Source: an uncultured Saprospiraceae bacterium (lineage in GTDB: Bacteria > Bacteroidota > Bacteroidia > Chitinophagales > Saprospiraceae). Taken from it: a stretch of 64,000 bases of DNA. Positions 39,246 through 49,170 of this stretch are shown in pieces; within the stretch, counting starts at the first letter, position 1, and every line of letters begins with the position of its first letter. The position numbers were made by a program, and so were the translations under genes. Location of the stretch: contig CALLPN010000021.1 of assembly GCA_938015435.1 (NCBI GenBank), forward strand, positions 1 to 64,000, given 5' to 3'. The notes below the pieces were generated by a model, which saw only the letters and a list, made by a program, of their open reading frames with translations, ran no database searches and had not been told where the DNA came from.

Positions 39246-40604
39246 TTGTCTTTGTCAAATAGAATCGTAATTACTATCCCTACGGTAAATGTTCCTGAGG
39301 TAGAATATGTTTTTCATTGCCTGATGACTGAATTTCTTGGACTTCAATATGATATCGTTGTTTCGGATGTAGTTTGTGATTTCAGTATTACTTGTAACTC
39401 AAAGAGTCTAAATATTACAAATGTTTTTTTCAGAGATGATAAGTTAGATCAACTATGTAGTGTAAGTAATATTCCTCCTCACGTGAGCTTAATTGAAGTT
39501 GAATGTGAAGAGACCATATTTCCTCAAGTAACAATTTTTGGTAAGCCAAATTTAACTATAAAGGAGGAAGGGTATATATGGGAAAACGATATCGTCGCAG
39601 CTTCGTTTTATATGCTTACAAGGTGGGAAGAGAAAGTTATTCTGGATAGAGATGATCATAATCGATTTCCAGCTAAAGAATCTTTGGCGTATAAGTATCA
39701 GTTTCTCAATAGACCTATTGTGAATGAATACGTTGAGATTATTTACCAGATACTCAAGTCTTTTGGTTTGGATCAAGAGCGTAAAAATAGGCAATATACA
39801 ACTGTTGCAACACATGATGTTGATAGGCCATACCTCTGGAGTTCTGGATTAGGAAAGGCTAAATCTATGGCTGCATCCTTGTTGATCAGAAGAGATAAAG
39901 AAGAGATAAAATTACGTGCACGAAACATATCTGCTGGAACTGACCCATTTGACACATTTGATCGATTGATGGATATGTCAGAGTCTATTGGAGAAAAGGC
40001 TCATTTTTTCTTTATGGCTGGAGGAGATACGGAATTTGACAACTACTATCAATTAGCAGAAGAGGTAGTGATCAACCTAATTAAGAAAATAAAAGATAGG
40101 AATCACTTGATTGGGATTCATCCATCTTACAACACATATAGTGATTCAAAGATGCTGCTTTCCGAAATTGATACCCTTAAAGATTCAATTGGAACGGAAG
40201 TGATTTCAAGTAGACAGCATTATTTAAGGTTTGATGTATCTAATACATGGAATATTTTAGAGCAAAGTACTGTGAAATGGGATAGTACATTATGTTATGC
40301 AGATGCAGCTGGGTTTAGAAGTGGAATCTGCTATTCGTATCCAGTTTATGATCTCAATGAAAGAAAGCAACTGGCACTATTAGAGAAGCCACTGATCGTA
40401 ATGGATACAACATTACTAATGTATGAAAAACTGGAAACTGAACAAGCACTAAATAGAGTTGAAAAGTTGCAAAATGAAGTGAATCGCTATAAAGGTGAGT
40501 TCGTATTTCTTTGGCACAATTCTTCTTTCAATTCTCAGGAATGGTTAGAGTATGGAGAGGTTTATAAAAGTATGTATAGACAATTTGAAGATCCACTTAA
40601 TTAG
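39246..40604 (+). CDS. Polysaccharide deacetylase-like protein
   Basis: 452 residues, TTG start five bases after wbpB. A mixed N-terminal domain of about 180 residues precedes a polysaccharide-deacetylase-like region with ATHDVDRPYLW (the T-x-D-x-D metal motif shifted to H-D-V-D), IGIHPSYNTY (H-P-S motif) and EFVFLWHNSSF near the end. This two-part form is common in Bacteroidota surface-polysaccharide loci. It could remove N-acetyl groups from the glycan; the substrate is unknown and it has no signal peptide, so it may be cytoplasmic. Confidence 0.82.
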   Translation: MSLSNRIVITIPTVNVPEVEYVFHCLMTEFLGLQYDIVVSDVVCDFSITCNSKSLNITNVFFRDDKLDQLCSVSNIPPHVSLIEVECEETIFPQVTIFGKPNLTIKEEGYIWENDIVAASFYMLTRWEEKVILDRDDHNRFPAKESLAYKYQFLNRPIVNEYVEIIYQILKSFGLDQERKNRQYTTVATHDVDRPYLWSSGLGKAKSMAASLLIRRDKEEIKLRARNISAGTDPFDTFDRLMDMSESIGEKAHFFFMAGGDTEFDNYYQLAEEVVINLIKKIKDRNHLIGIHPSYNTYSDSKMLLSEIDTLKDSIGTEVISSRQHYLRFDVSNTWNILEQSTVKWDSTLCYADAAGFRSGICYSYPVYDLNERKQLALLEKPLIVMDTTLLMYEKLETEQALNRVEKLQNEVNRYKGEFVFLWHNSSFNSQEWLEYGEVYKSMYRQFEDPLN

Positions 40605-40610
40605 TTACGA

Positions 40611-42098
40611 TTGGGAGTAATAATTAGACAAGGATCCAAACAAGCGGCTGTTAAGATAGTAGGCGTACTTATAGGTCTACTAAGTATACTGTTAGTGTAC
40701 CCATTGGATCTTGAGTCTTATGGTTACGCGTCATTTATATTAAGTGCTGCGATGTTACTTACGCCCTTATTGGCAATGGGTCTTTCGCAAAGTGCAATTA
40801 AGTTTTTTCCAGAGTTTAAAGAACAGTCATCTGATGGTAAAGGCTTTGTGTGGATATTACTTGTTTTACATTTAGCACCATTGGTGTTTTGCGGTATTTT
40901 ATTCCTACTCTTCGGAAGCTATTTTTATAGCGTGATTGACTACATGGGTTTAGATGTTGCATTGTTTAAGGATAATAGTTTGGTCATTGGATTAGTGTCG
41001 TTGCTATTGATTTTATTTATGACTATGACGTCTTATGTAAGCAATTTCGGAAGGATAGTTATCCCTACGATTATACATGAGTTTAGTTACAAGTTGTTTC
41101 TACCAGTTTTGGTTTTAGGGGTGTTTTATGGATTTATTCAGAAGTACAATATTCCGTATTTGATGATCGGATTTTACTCAGTATCTCTTTTAGGATTGAT
41201 AATCTACATGATGAGTCTAGGCGTAATCGGAGATAAAATTGATTTATCTTTTTTAACTCTAGAAAGGGTAAAACGAATTGCAAAGTTTAGCCTATTTAGC
41301 GCGCTAGGTACCCTCGGTGCATTACTCGCTTTTAGAGTGGATGTTGTTATGGTTACAGGATTGATAGGTGAAGTCAGTGCTGGTGTATATTTGACGGTGT
41401 TGGCTATGGCAGCAGTAATTGATATTCCAAGTCAAGCAATAGGAAAAATAGCAGGCCCAGTAATTTCTAAATCATTTAATGAAAATAATAAAGAGCAGGT
41501 AGAGTCTATTTATACTAAAGGATCAATAAATTCTTTAATAGTAGGAATACTACTTTTCTTAGGTATCTGGTTTAATTTGGAGTCCATAATTTCGCTTAGT
41601 TCTAATCCTGAAAAATTTGTTGGAGTCACTCAGATATTCCTCTTTTTAGGTATCGCTAAGCTCATTGATGGATTAACGGGCATCAATACGCACATTCTTT
41701 TATACTCCAAATACTACAAGTATAATCTTGTATTCCTTTTGCTTTTAGGAGGGTTAAATATATTTTTAAATTTACTTCTCATAGAAAAGTACGATGTTTT
41801 AGGAGCTGCTATGGCAACGTTGATTTCATTGTCGCTGTATAATTTTATTAAGTACTTGTTTATAAAAATAGTGTTGGGTATGTCACCATTTAATATAGAT
41901 ACTGTAAAAGTGCTTGGTATAGGAGCAGTTGTATTTGGATTGTTATTTGTATTGCCCATGCCTAGTTCTATTTTTCTGAGAATTGTCCTTAGATCAACAA
42001 TCATTTCTGTATTGTTCATTGGAGCAATATATTTGAGTAAGGCTTCTGTAGATTTTAATGGTCTTGTTGATAAGTATACAAAAATGGCAATTAAGTAA
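40611..42098 (+). CDS. Wzx-type polysaccharide flippase
   Basis: 495 residues, TTG start, about 12-14 membrane helices of the MATE/MOP superfamily (polysaccharide biosynthesis protein family). The start GSKQAAVKIVGVLIGLLSILLVYPLDLESYG and the later WLNIPSQAIGKIAGP-like segment (DIPSQAIGKIAGPVIS) are usual for Bacteroidota Wzx proteins. It would flip lipid-linked repeat units to the periplasm. A second, MurJ-type flippase is encoded at 58302. Confidence 0.9.
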   Translation: MGVIIRQGSKQAAVKIVGVLIGLLSILLVYPLDLESYGYASFILSAAMLLTPLLAMGLSQSAIKFFPEFKEQSSDGKGFVWILLVLHLAPLVFCGILFLLFGSYFYSVIDYMGLDVALFKDNSLVIGLVSLLLILFMTMTSYVSNFGRIVIPTIIHEFSYKLFLPVLVLGVFYGFIQKYNIPYLMIGFYSVSLLGLIIYMMSLGVIGDKIDLSFLTLERVKRIAKFSLFSALGTLGALLAFRVDVVMVTGLIGEVSAGVYLTVLAMAAVIDIPSQAIGKIAGPVISKSFNENNKEQVESIYTKGSINSLIVGILLFLGIWFNLESIISLSSNPEKFVGVTQIFLFLGIAKLIDGLTGINTHILLYSKYYKYNLVFLLLLGGLNIFLNLLLIEKYDVLGAAMATLISLSLYNFIKYLFIKIVLGMSPFNIDTVKVLGIGAVVFGLLFVLPMPSSIFLRIVLRSTIISVLFIGAIYLSKASVDFNGLVDKYTKMAIK

Positions 42099-42121
42099 TA
42101 TCTATTAATGTTGTTTACAAT

Positions 42122-43330
42122 ATGAAAAACAATTTACGGATAGGAATGATTCTCGACAATGAATTCTCAGGAGATATGAGAGTTGAAAATGAGGTGCAAG
42201 CTCTTGTCAAGGCAGGTCATGAAGTATTTGTGTTTTGCCTAACATATGGAACCAAGCCTGAAAGAGAAACTTATCGTGGTGCAAGTATAATTAGGATTCC
42301 GATTTCTAAATTTGCTAAGAACAAATTGAATGGTCTTAATAATACCATCTTTAATTTTTATCCTGGCTGGTGGAGTAAGCGTATTTTGAATTTAGTAAAG
42401 GAGTTTCCAATAAATGTATTACATGTCCATGACCTTTGGATGATGGAAGCTGGAATAAAAATAGCGACTAAGTTAGATGTCCCTATAGTTGCAGATCTAC
42501 ATGAAAACTATGTTCATGCTTTAGGTAATTATAAATGGTCAACGACATTTCCTGGCAATATTTTAGTTTCTCAAAGTAAGTGGAAAAGAAAAGAAAATGA
42601 ATGGCTTGAAAAAGCAAATGATATAATAGTAGTAATAGAAGAAGCAAAGAGTCGAGTAGAAAAAATAGCACCTACGAAACCAATAGCTGTCGTTGCTAAC
42701 TATGTGAATACAGGTGACTTTAAAGTTTCTAATCCTGCAGCAGTCAAAGAATTGAGAGCTCAATATGAAGGTTATTATATAGTCACATATACTGGAGGAA
42801 TGGATTTGCATCGAGGACTTGAAAATGTAGTTAGGGCAATTCCAGCTATAGTACAGCACATTAGTAACTTCAGATTAGTACTCGTGGGTACAGGAAGTAA
42901 TGTGGAAGACTTAAAAGTATTAGCAAGTGAATTAAATGTCTCAGAACATGTCATTTTTAAAGGTTGGCAAAACCCTGAAGATCTTCCAGCTTATATGTCT
43001 GCTTCAGATGCATGTATCATACCGCATATGAAAACAGCTCATACTAATAATACGATTCCTCATAAGTTGTTTCATTATATGCTAATGCAGCAACCCGTTT
43101 TGGCTTCTGATTGTGATCCACTCAAGAGAATCGTTAATGAGACAGAATGCGGATATACTTTTGAGCAAAGTAATGCAGAAGATATAGCGAAGAAGATAAT
43201 AGCAATGTCTCAAATTGGTTCTGATTCAGATGCTATGGCAATAAGAGGTAGAGAGGCTGTATTGTCAAAATACAATTGGACTTCTACTGCAAAAAATTTA
43301 ACTGATCTTTATCAAAAATATATCGACTAA
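42122..43330 (+). CDS. Family 4 glycosyltransferase
   Basis: 402 residues, GT-B fold. N-domain begins MILDNEFSGDMRVENEVQAL, with DLHENYVHA; C-domain has YTGGMDLHRGLENVV, LVGTGSNVEDLK and IIPHMKTAHTNNTIPHKLFHYMLMQQPVLASDC. This arrangement is the GT4 type often found in Bacteroidota capsule loci. Donor and acceptor unknown. Stop and next start share one base. Confidence 0.9.
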   Translation: MKNNLRIGMILDNEFSGDMRVENEVQALVKAGHEVFVFCLTYGTKPERETYRGASIIRIPISKFAKNKLNGLNNTIFNFYPGWWSKRILNLVKEFPINVLHVHDLWMMEAGIKIATKLDVPIVADLHENYVHALGNYKWSTTFPGNILVSQSKWKRKENEWLEKANDIIVVIEEAKSRVEKIAPTKPIAVVANYVNTGDFKVSNPAAVKELRAQYEGYYIVTYTGGMDLHRGLENVVRAIPAIVQHISNFRLVLVGTGSNVEDLKVLASELNVSEHVIFKGWQNPEDLPAYMSASDACIIPHMKTAHTNNTIPHKLFHYMLMQQPVLASDCDPLKRIVNETECGYTFEQSNAEDIAKKIIAMSQIGSDSDAMAIRGREAVLSKYNWTSTAKNLTDLYQKYID

Positions 43331-43884
43331 TGTCAAAGGGCACGCATACTTATTCATACGACTTAAAAAACAAAGCGTTGGCTCGTAGATATACCAATAC
43401 CCTTAACTTTGTAAATAAGCAGCTTACTGTACCTAATAAAATACTGGATCTAGGTATAGATAATCCATTTTCTAATATGCTAAGAGATCAAGGTCATGAT
43501 GTTGATAATACTGAGATGAATCAAGATTTAGACTTGGAGTATGGTCAGGTCATAAATGAGAAATACGATGTAGTAACGGCATTCGAAATCTTTGAGCATA
43601 TGGTAGCTCCATTTAATCTATTAAGAGAAGTCAAAGCAAAAAAATTAATTGCTTCTATACCACTTAGACTTTGGTTTGCAAAAGCATATTGGAATGAGAA
43701 AGACGAATGGGATAGACACTATCATGAATTCGAACCTAGACAGTTTGACATGTTGTTGAACAAGTCAGGATGGAAAATCATGGATTCTGAAAAATGGGTA
43801 AGTAAAAGTAACAGGATAGGATTTAAGCCTTTTTTAAGAGGAATCACTCCTAGATATTATATTGTGTCTTGCGAACGAATATAG
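43330..43884 (+). CDS. Small SAM-dependent methyltransferase-like protein
   Basis: 184 residues. Motif I is ILDLGIDNPFS (a variant lacking the usual G-x-G), followed by VVTAFEIFEHMVAPFNLLREV (post-motif with the E-x-F-E-H of class I methyltransferases) and an unusual end WDRHYHEFEPRQFDMLL. It looks like the shortened methyltransferases found near glycosyltransferases. Whether it keeps SAM binding is uncertain. Starts one base inside the glycosyltransferase stop. Confidence 0.75.
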   Translation: MSKGTHTYSYDLKNKALARRYTNTLNFVNKQLTVPNKILDLGIDNPFSNMLRDQGHDVDNTEMNQDLDLEYGQVINEKYDVVTAFEIFEHMVAPFNLLREVKAKKLIASIPLRLWFAKAYWNEKDEWDRHYHEFEPRQFDMLLNKSGWKIMDSEKWVSKSNRIGFKPFLRGITPRYYIVSCERI

Positions 43885-43923
43885 GGCATCATTAAAAAGA
43901 TAAGAAACAGAACCTATTAATAA

Positions 43924-44823
43924 ATGAGAATCGTAGACCATCTTTCTGAATTAGAATCAGAATCTATTTACATCATGCGCGAGGTTGCCTCGCAATTCGA
44001 AAACCCTGTGTTAATGTTTTCTGGTGGAAAGGATAGTATCCTAATGGTGTACTTAGCATACAAAGCTTTTTATCCAGCGAAGATACCTTTTCCATTATTG
44101 CACATTGATACTGGACATAATTTTCCTGAGACTCTTATGTATCGAGATCAACTAGTAGAGCGTTTTGGAGCTAAGCTGGTAATTGGGTCAGTACAAGAGG
44201 CAATTGACCAAGGTATGGTTTCGGAAGAAAAAGGATTTAATGCGAGTCGTAACGGATTACAAACAACGGCTTTGCTAGAGGCATTGGAAAAAGGAAAATA
44301 CGATGCTGCATTAGGTGGGGCACGAAGAGACGAGGAAAAAGCTAGAGCAAAGGAAAGATTTTTTTCTCATAGAGATGAATTTGGACAGTGGGACCCTAAA
44401 AATCAAAGACCAGAACTTTGGAATTTATTTAATGGTCGTAAAAATATGGGAGAGCACTTTAGGGTGTTTCCAATATCAAATTGGACTGAGCTTGATGTAT
44501 GGCAATATTTATCACAAGAAGAAATACCATTGCCATCTCTTTACTTCGCTCATGAGAGACAAGTGTTTGAGCGTGAAGGTACATTGCTTGCAGATTGTGA
44601 TTATATCAATAAGAGACCAGATGAGAAAGTATTTAACGAGATGGTTCGATGTAGGACAATAGGAGATATGACTTGTACTGGAGTATGGCGTTCTGAGGCC
44701 AAGACTGTAGAAGATATCATTAAGGAAGTTTCCACTACTCGTATGACAGAAAGAGGAGGAAGAACAGATGATAAAAGAAGCGAATCCAGTATGGAGGATC
44801 GGAAAAAATTAGGATATTTTTAG
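43924..44823 (+). CDS. cysD: Sulfate adenylyltransferase subunit 2 (CysD)
   Basis: 299 residues. PP-loop ATPase motif MFSGGKDSILMVYLA, LHIDTGHNFPET, GARRDEEKARAKERFFS and PISNWTELDVWQYL are the CysD signatures. It adenylates sulfate together with the GTPase CysN encoded 14 bases downstream. The location inside a polysaccharide cluster suggests PAPS for glycan sulfation rather than cysteine synthesis. Confidence 0.97.
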   Translation: MRIVDHLSELESESIYIMREVASQFENPVLMFSGGKDSILMVYLAYKAFYPAKIPFPLLHIDTGHNFPETLMYRDQLVERFGAKLVIGSVQEAIDQGMVSEEKGFNASRNGLQTTALLEALEKGKYDAALGGARRDEEKARAKERFFSHRDEFGQWDPKNQRPELWNLFNGRKNMGEHFRVFPISNWTELDVWQYLSQEEIPLPSLYFAHERQVFEREGTLLADCDYINKRPDEKVFNEMVRCRTIGDMTCTGVWRSEAKTVEDIIKEVSTTRMTERGGRTDDKRSESSMEDRKKLGYF

Positions 44824-44837
44824 ATTATAAATATACA

Positions 44838-46103
44838 ATGTCTAATAATCATGACGGTAATGGTCTTTTGAGATTTACAACTGCAGGATCTGTAGATGAT
44901 GGAAAATCTACACTCATAGGGAGATTGTTATATGACTCTAAGTCAATCTATCAAGATCAATACGAAGCGATTGAAAGAGTTAGTGAAAGACGTGGTGAAG
45001 TAGGTGTAAATCTAGCGCTACTAACTGATGGACTAAAAGCGGAAAGAGAGCAAGGTATTACTATAGATGTCGCGTATAGATATTTTTCTACGCCTAAAAG
45101 AAAATTTATTATTGCTGATACGCCTGGCCATATTCAGTATACAAGGAATATGGTGACAGGAGCGAGTACTGCTAATGTTGCGCTAATTTTAATAGATGCA
45201 CGCAACGGTGTCATAGAGCAGACTAAGAGGCATGCAATTATATCTTCGTTGTTGCAGATACCTCATTTAGTGGTTTGTATCAATAAGATGGACCTTGTAG
45301 ATTATTCGAAAGAACAGTATGAAAAAATAAAAAGCGAATTCGAACAATTTGCCAGTAAGTTGGATGTAGTGGACGTTAGTTTTATTCCAATTTCGGCGCT
45401 CAAAGGTGACAATGTAGTAAGTAGATCGTCTAAAATGAGTTGGTATGAAGGAACCACTTTAATGTATTATCTAGAAAACGTACATATCGCAAGTGATCAA
45501 AATTTAATTGATAATAGATTTCCTGTACAGTATGTAATTAGGCCATATTCTGAAGAGCATCATGACTATAGGGGATATGCGGGTAGGGTAGCTGGAGGTA
45601 CGTTCAAGGTTGGAGACAATGTAATAGCTTTGCCTTCTGGATTTGAAAGTAAGATTAAATCAATCCAAGGTCCGAAGGGTAATCAAATGGATACCATTCC
45701 GCCAGAATCAGTTACTATCCTGCTTGAAGATGATATAGACATTAGTAGAGGAGATATGATAGTTAGGCCTAATAATCAGCCTGAAGCTACACAAGACCTA
45801 GACTTGATGATATGCTGGTTTGATAATAATAAGTCTTTGGTATTGAATGGTAAATACGCCATTAGGCATAGCACCCAAGAAGCTCGTTGTATCGTAAAGG
45901 GAATTAAGTATAAGATGGATATCGAAACACTAAGTAGAGATGTAGATAATCCAGAAATAAAGGTTAATGATATCGCTAGAGTAATGCTTAGGACTACTAA
46001 GCCATTATTTGTAGATTCTTATAAGAGAAATAGAATTACAGGAAGTATTATCCTCATCGACGAATCCACAAACAATACGGTGGGGGTTGGGATGGTGATT
46101 TGA
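44838..46103 (+). CDS. cysN: Sulfate adenylyltransferase subunit 1 (CysN GTPase)
   Basis: 421 residues. Translation-factor-like GTPase: P-loop AGSVDDGKST, EQGITIDVAYRYF, ADTPGHIQYTRNM, CINKMDLVDY, then beta-barrel domains. Short type without a fused CysC domain; the kinase is the separate gene at 30917. GTP hydrolysis drives APS formation by CysD. Confidence 0.97.
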   Translation: MSNNHDGNGLLRFTTAGSVDDGKSTLIGRLLYDSKSIYQDQYEAIERVSERRGEVGVNLALLTDGLKAEREQGITIDVAYRYFSTPKRKFIIADTPGHIQYTRNMVTGASTANVALILIDARNGVIEQTKRHAIISSLLQIPHLVVCINKMDLVDYSKEQYEKIKSEFEQFASKLDVVDVSFIPISALKGDNVVSRSSKMSWYEGTTLMYYLENVHIASDQNLIDNRFPVQYVIRPYSEEHHDYRGYAGRVAGGTFKVGDNVIALPSGFESKIKSIQGPKGNQMDTIPPESVTILLEDDIDISRGDMIVRPNNQPEATQDLDLMICWFDNNKSLVLNGKYAIRHSTQEARCIVKGIKYKMDIETLSRDVDNPEIKVNDIARVMLRTTKPLFVDSYKRNRITGSIILIDESTNNTVGVGMVI

Positions 46104-46118
46104 ATTTAAGAAGTAGAG

Positions 46119-46718
46119 ATGATAAGTAAAATAGAAAATCAGATTCAAGTAGGGCTTCCTACTCCGTATGGGGATTTAAATATTATTGCATACGCTAAGG
46201 ATTCGAGTGAATTAATGCCTCATCTTGCACTCGTTCATCCGGATACTAATTTTGAAAAGGTGGTCAATGTTAGAGTCCATTCAGAGTGTATGACCGGTGA
46301 TGTTTTTGGTAGCTATAGATGTGAGTGTGGAGAGCAGCTTTCTTTATCTCTAGAATATATTGGAGCCAATACTGGTGTGTTGATTTATCTAAGACAGGAG
46401 GGAAGAGGTATAGGTCTAATAAATAAATTACATGCTTACGCTAAGCAGGATGAAGGGTTTGACACGGCAGAGGCTAATAAAGTTTTGGGATTTGGGTACG
46501 ATGATCGAACGTATGAAGATGCAATTTCGATACTTAAAGATTTGAAAATTTCGAAGATTAATTTAATTACAAATAACCCAGATAAGATTAATGTTTTTGA
46601 TACAATTGATAGTATGGAAATTATCGAAAGAATAGAAATCTTGATAGAACCTCGAAAGGAAAATCTGAAATATTTAAAAACTAAGAAAGAAAAATTCAAT
46701 CACTTTTTGGATTTATAG
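46119..46718 (+). CDS. Solitary GTP cyclohydrolase II (RibA type)
   Basis: 199 residues, close in length to E. coli RibA (196). Zinc-binding HSECMTGDVFGSYRCECGEQL (three Cys), the catalytic LRQEGRGIGL, YAKQDEGFDTAEANKVLGF, and ITNNPDKI are intact. GTP cyclohydrolase II opens GTP to a diaminopyrimidine in riboflavin synthesis. Most Bacteroidota use a RibB-RibA fusion, so a stand-alone copy in a glycan cluster directly after cysN (15 bases) is unusual. It may be recruited for a different GTP-derived product, or simply be hitch-hiking. Confidence 0.9.
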   Translation: MISKIENQIQVGLPTPYGDLNIIAYAKDSSELMPHLALVHPDTNFEKVVNVRVHSECMTGDVFGSYRCECGEQLSLSLEYIGANTGVLIYLRQEGRGIGLINKLHAYAKQDEGFDTAEANKVLGFGYDDRTYEDAISILKDLKISKINLITNNPDKINVFDTIDSMEIIERIEILIEPRKENLKYLKTKKEKFNHFLDL

Positions 46719-46778
46719 ATATATCAACGGATGATATTTTCGCAATAGTCCCATACTCTTAAAACGAATTATTTTAAC

Positions 46779-47846
46779 ATGAATGAGAATAAAAACACTC
46801 GGAGCATAGATGATGAAATATCTTTAAAAGAACTAATTCTTAAATGTAAGGAGATTATAATATTCATATTCGCTAGATGGTATGTTATAGCTTTTTTTAG
46901 TCTTGTATTCTGTGGTTATCAATATTATTCATACTTGAAGATAAAGTCAGAGTATACAGCAGAAACAAGGTTTATCATAGAAGGACAGAGTGGATCGGGT
47001 GATGGAATTGGTGGTTTGTTAGGCGCAATAGGCATGGGTAAGTCAAATAAGACGAACCCATATAAAATTCTCGAAGTTGGTATGTCGACCAACACATTAG
47101 TCGAGTTGCTTAATGAAAAATTGGATAATGGCAAGGGTATTGGTAATCTACTAATTGAAGAATACTTTTCTACCAAAGAAGTAGAGGGTGAACAAATGGA
47201 TGAGGATTATAGATTTAAAGATAATATGAATATTGAGTCATTAGATGAATATGGACTTTCATTGATACGTAAGTTAAAGAGCAAGGTTTGGGGAAATCCA
47301 AACCATGGTGTTGCAGGATTATTAACTTTTGAATTAGATAATGATTCTGGTATATATTCTATTTCCGCAAAGACAGAAACGGAGGACTTAAGTCTTGGCA
47401 TGTCTAAAAAGATGTATTCTTATGTAAAAGGGTTTTTTGAAGAGGATGTTTTTTTAAAACAAAAGCAATTAGGAGATATACTTACTGCAAAATCAGATAG
47501 CCTTGAATTACTTAGAAACTCAACAGTCCGAAGATTAGCAAACTTTGAAAATACTAATCGAAGCGCAGTTTCTTTTTCTTTATTGTCGGAAAAGCAAATA
47601 TTGATGGCAGAGATCCAAGCAATCAATAGTGCTTATATAGAGGTAATCAAAAATAGAGAGATGAATGATGTTAGAATTAAAGATATACAACCATTGTTTA
47701 TGGCTATAGATACTCCTTACAAGCCATTATCAGTTTCTAATCCAAGTTTGTTTAAGTTTCTAATTACCGGATTGTTTCTAGGAGTCTTTCTATCTGTTTT
47801 CATTCTGGTAATACGTAAGGTTTATCTAGACATTATGAATAATTAA
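46779..47846 (+). CDS. Wzz-type chain-length determinant
   Basis: 355 residues. N-terminal membrane helix (about 30-50), a large periplasmic part with coiled-coil stretch (about 230-290), and a C-terminal helix (about 325-347, LITGLFLGVFLSVFILVI). No cytoplasmic kinase domain, so it is Wzz rather than Wzc. GLLGAIGMGKSNKTNPYKI with a GSG-rich loop follows the first helix. It sets polymer length in Wzy-dependent assembly. Eight bases before the next gene. Confidence 0.88.
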   Translation: MNENKNTRSIDDEISLKELILKCKEIIIFIFARWYVIAFFSLVFCGYQYYSYLKIKSEYTAETRFIIEGQSGSGDGIGGLLGAIGMGKSNKTNPYKILEVGMSTNTLVELLNEKLDNGKGIGNLLIEEYFSTKEVEGEQMDEDYRFKDNMNIESLDEYGLSLIRKLKSKVWGNPNHGVAGLLTFELDNDSGIYSISAKTETEDLSLGMSKKMYSYVKGFFEEDVFLKQKQLGDILTAKSDSLELLRNSTVRRLANFENTNRSAVSFSLLSEKQILMAEIQAINSAYIEVIKNREMNDVRIKDIQPLFMAIDTPYKPLSVSNPSLFKFLITGLFLGVFLSVFILVIRKVYLDIMNN

Positions 47847-47853
47847 TAAAAAT

Positions 47854-49140
47854 ATGTTTCAAGATTTATTAAGTAAGAAAAAAATTCTTAGCGTAACTGG
47901 TTTAGGTTATGTGGGATTACCATTAGCACTTGAGTTCGCTAAGTATTTCAAAGTCATAGGACTGGATATAAATGCTGAAAGAGTAGAGTTAATGAAGCAA
48001 CATATCGATCCAAGTAAAGAATTGGACAGTTCAGCTTTTGAAGATTGTGATATCGAGTTCACTTCCAATCCAATGGAATTGAAGAGAGCTCACTTTCATA
48101 TTGTAGGCGTTCCTACGGATATAGATGAGCATCGAGTACCAGATTTAAAACCTCTTTTAGGAGCCAGTCGGAATATTGGAAAAATAATCAAGAAAGGAGA
48201 TTATGTAGTATTTGAAAGTACTGTATACCCTGGATGTACCGAAGATGATTGTGTTCCACTTATAGAAGTAGAATCTAATCTAAAGATGGGCATAGATTTT
48301 AAAGTAGGATACTCTCCAGAAAGGATTGTACCAGGCGATAAAATTAGAACTTTTACGAAGATACTAAAGATAGTTAGTGGTTCTGACGATGAGGCTTTAG
48401 ATCAAATTGATAAAGTATATAACCAAGTTTTAGATAATGGCACTTATAGAGCTTCTTCGATTAAAGTGGCCGAGGCGGCAAAAGTAATTGAGAATACTCA
48501 AAGAGATATTAACATCTCTTTGATGAACGAACTGGCAATTATTTTTGATAAAATAGGAATAGATACCACTGAAGTTATTAATGCTGCTGGATCTAAATGG
48601 AATTTCCATAAGTACACACCTGGATTAGTTGGTGGGCATTGTATAGGTGTAGATCCATATTATCTAATGCATAAATCTAAGCAGTTGGGTCACGATCCAC
48701 AAGTCATTGCAGCTGGACGAAGAGTGAATAATTATATACCTCATTTCATAGCCAAAAGATTAGTGCAATCCTTAATCGATATGGGAAAGAATCCAGGAGA
48801 CTGTAAGGTTTTGGTGATGGGTGTTACATTCAAAGAGGATGTGTCTGATATACGAAATAGCAAGGTAGCTGATCTGATAAAAGAGATTAAAGATTATTCT
48901 ATTCAAGTAGATGTAGTAGATCCACATGCAAATTCGGAGGAAGTACACGAGGAATATGGATTCCATTTGGCAGATCAGATTGGTTCAGATTATGATGCCA
49001 TAGTTTTAGCAGTAGGTCATCAGGATTATAAGAAAATGAATCTTGTAGATTTTGAGAATATTTCTAATGGTGAACCATTACTATTTGATATTAAGGGTGT
49101 AAAGGATAAAAAGGATTTCGCCAACTATTGGAAATTATAA
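47854..49140 (+). CDS. UDP-N-acetylglucosamine/galactosamine 6-dehydrogenase, WbpA/TviB type
   Basis: 428 residues. TGLGYVGLPLALEFA, VGVPTDIDEHRVPDL, ESTVYPGCTED and the catalytic Cys263 in GLVGGHCIGVDPYYL, then GVTFKEDVSDIRNSK. Sequence features separate it from Ugd (29588) and place it with WbpA/WbpO/TviB, which make UDP-HexNAc-uronic acid. It supplies the first step for the wbpB-E-D-I enzymes encoded 9-12 kb upstream. Confidence 0.93.
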   Translation: MFQDLLSKKKILSVTGLGYVGLPLALEFAKYFKVIGLDINAERVELMKQHIDPSKELDSSAFEDCDIEFTSNPMELKRAHFHIVGVPTDIDEHRVPDLKPLLGASRNIGKIIKKGDYVVFESTVYPGCTEDDCVPLIEVESNLKMGIDFKVGYSPERIVPGDKIRTFTKILKIVSGSDDEALDQIDKVYNQVLDNGTYRASSIKVAEAAKVIENTQRDINISLMNELAIIFDKIGIDTTEVINAAGSKWNFHKYTPGLVGGHCIGVDPYYLMHKSKQLGHDPQVIAAGRRVNNYIPHFIAKRLVQSLIDMGKNPGDCKVLVMGVTFKEDVSDIRNSKVADLIKEIKDYSIQVDVVDPHANSEEVHEEYGFHLADQIGSDYDAIVLAVGHQDYKKMNLVDFENISNGEPLLFDIKGVKDKKDFANYWKL

Positions 49141-49170
49141 TAACAGTTCAGAATATTTGATTCGTACAAA

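Noticed and set aside
44315..44662. 115-codon frame inside cysD
   Set aside because: Out-of-frame shadow of a strongly conserved gene.
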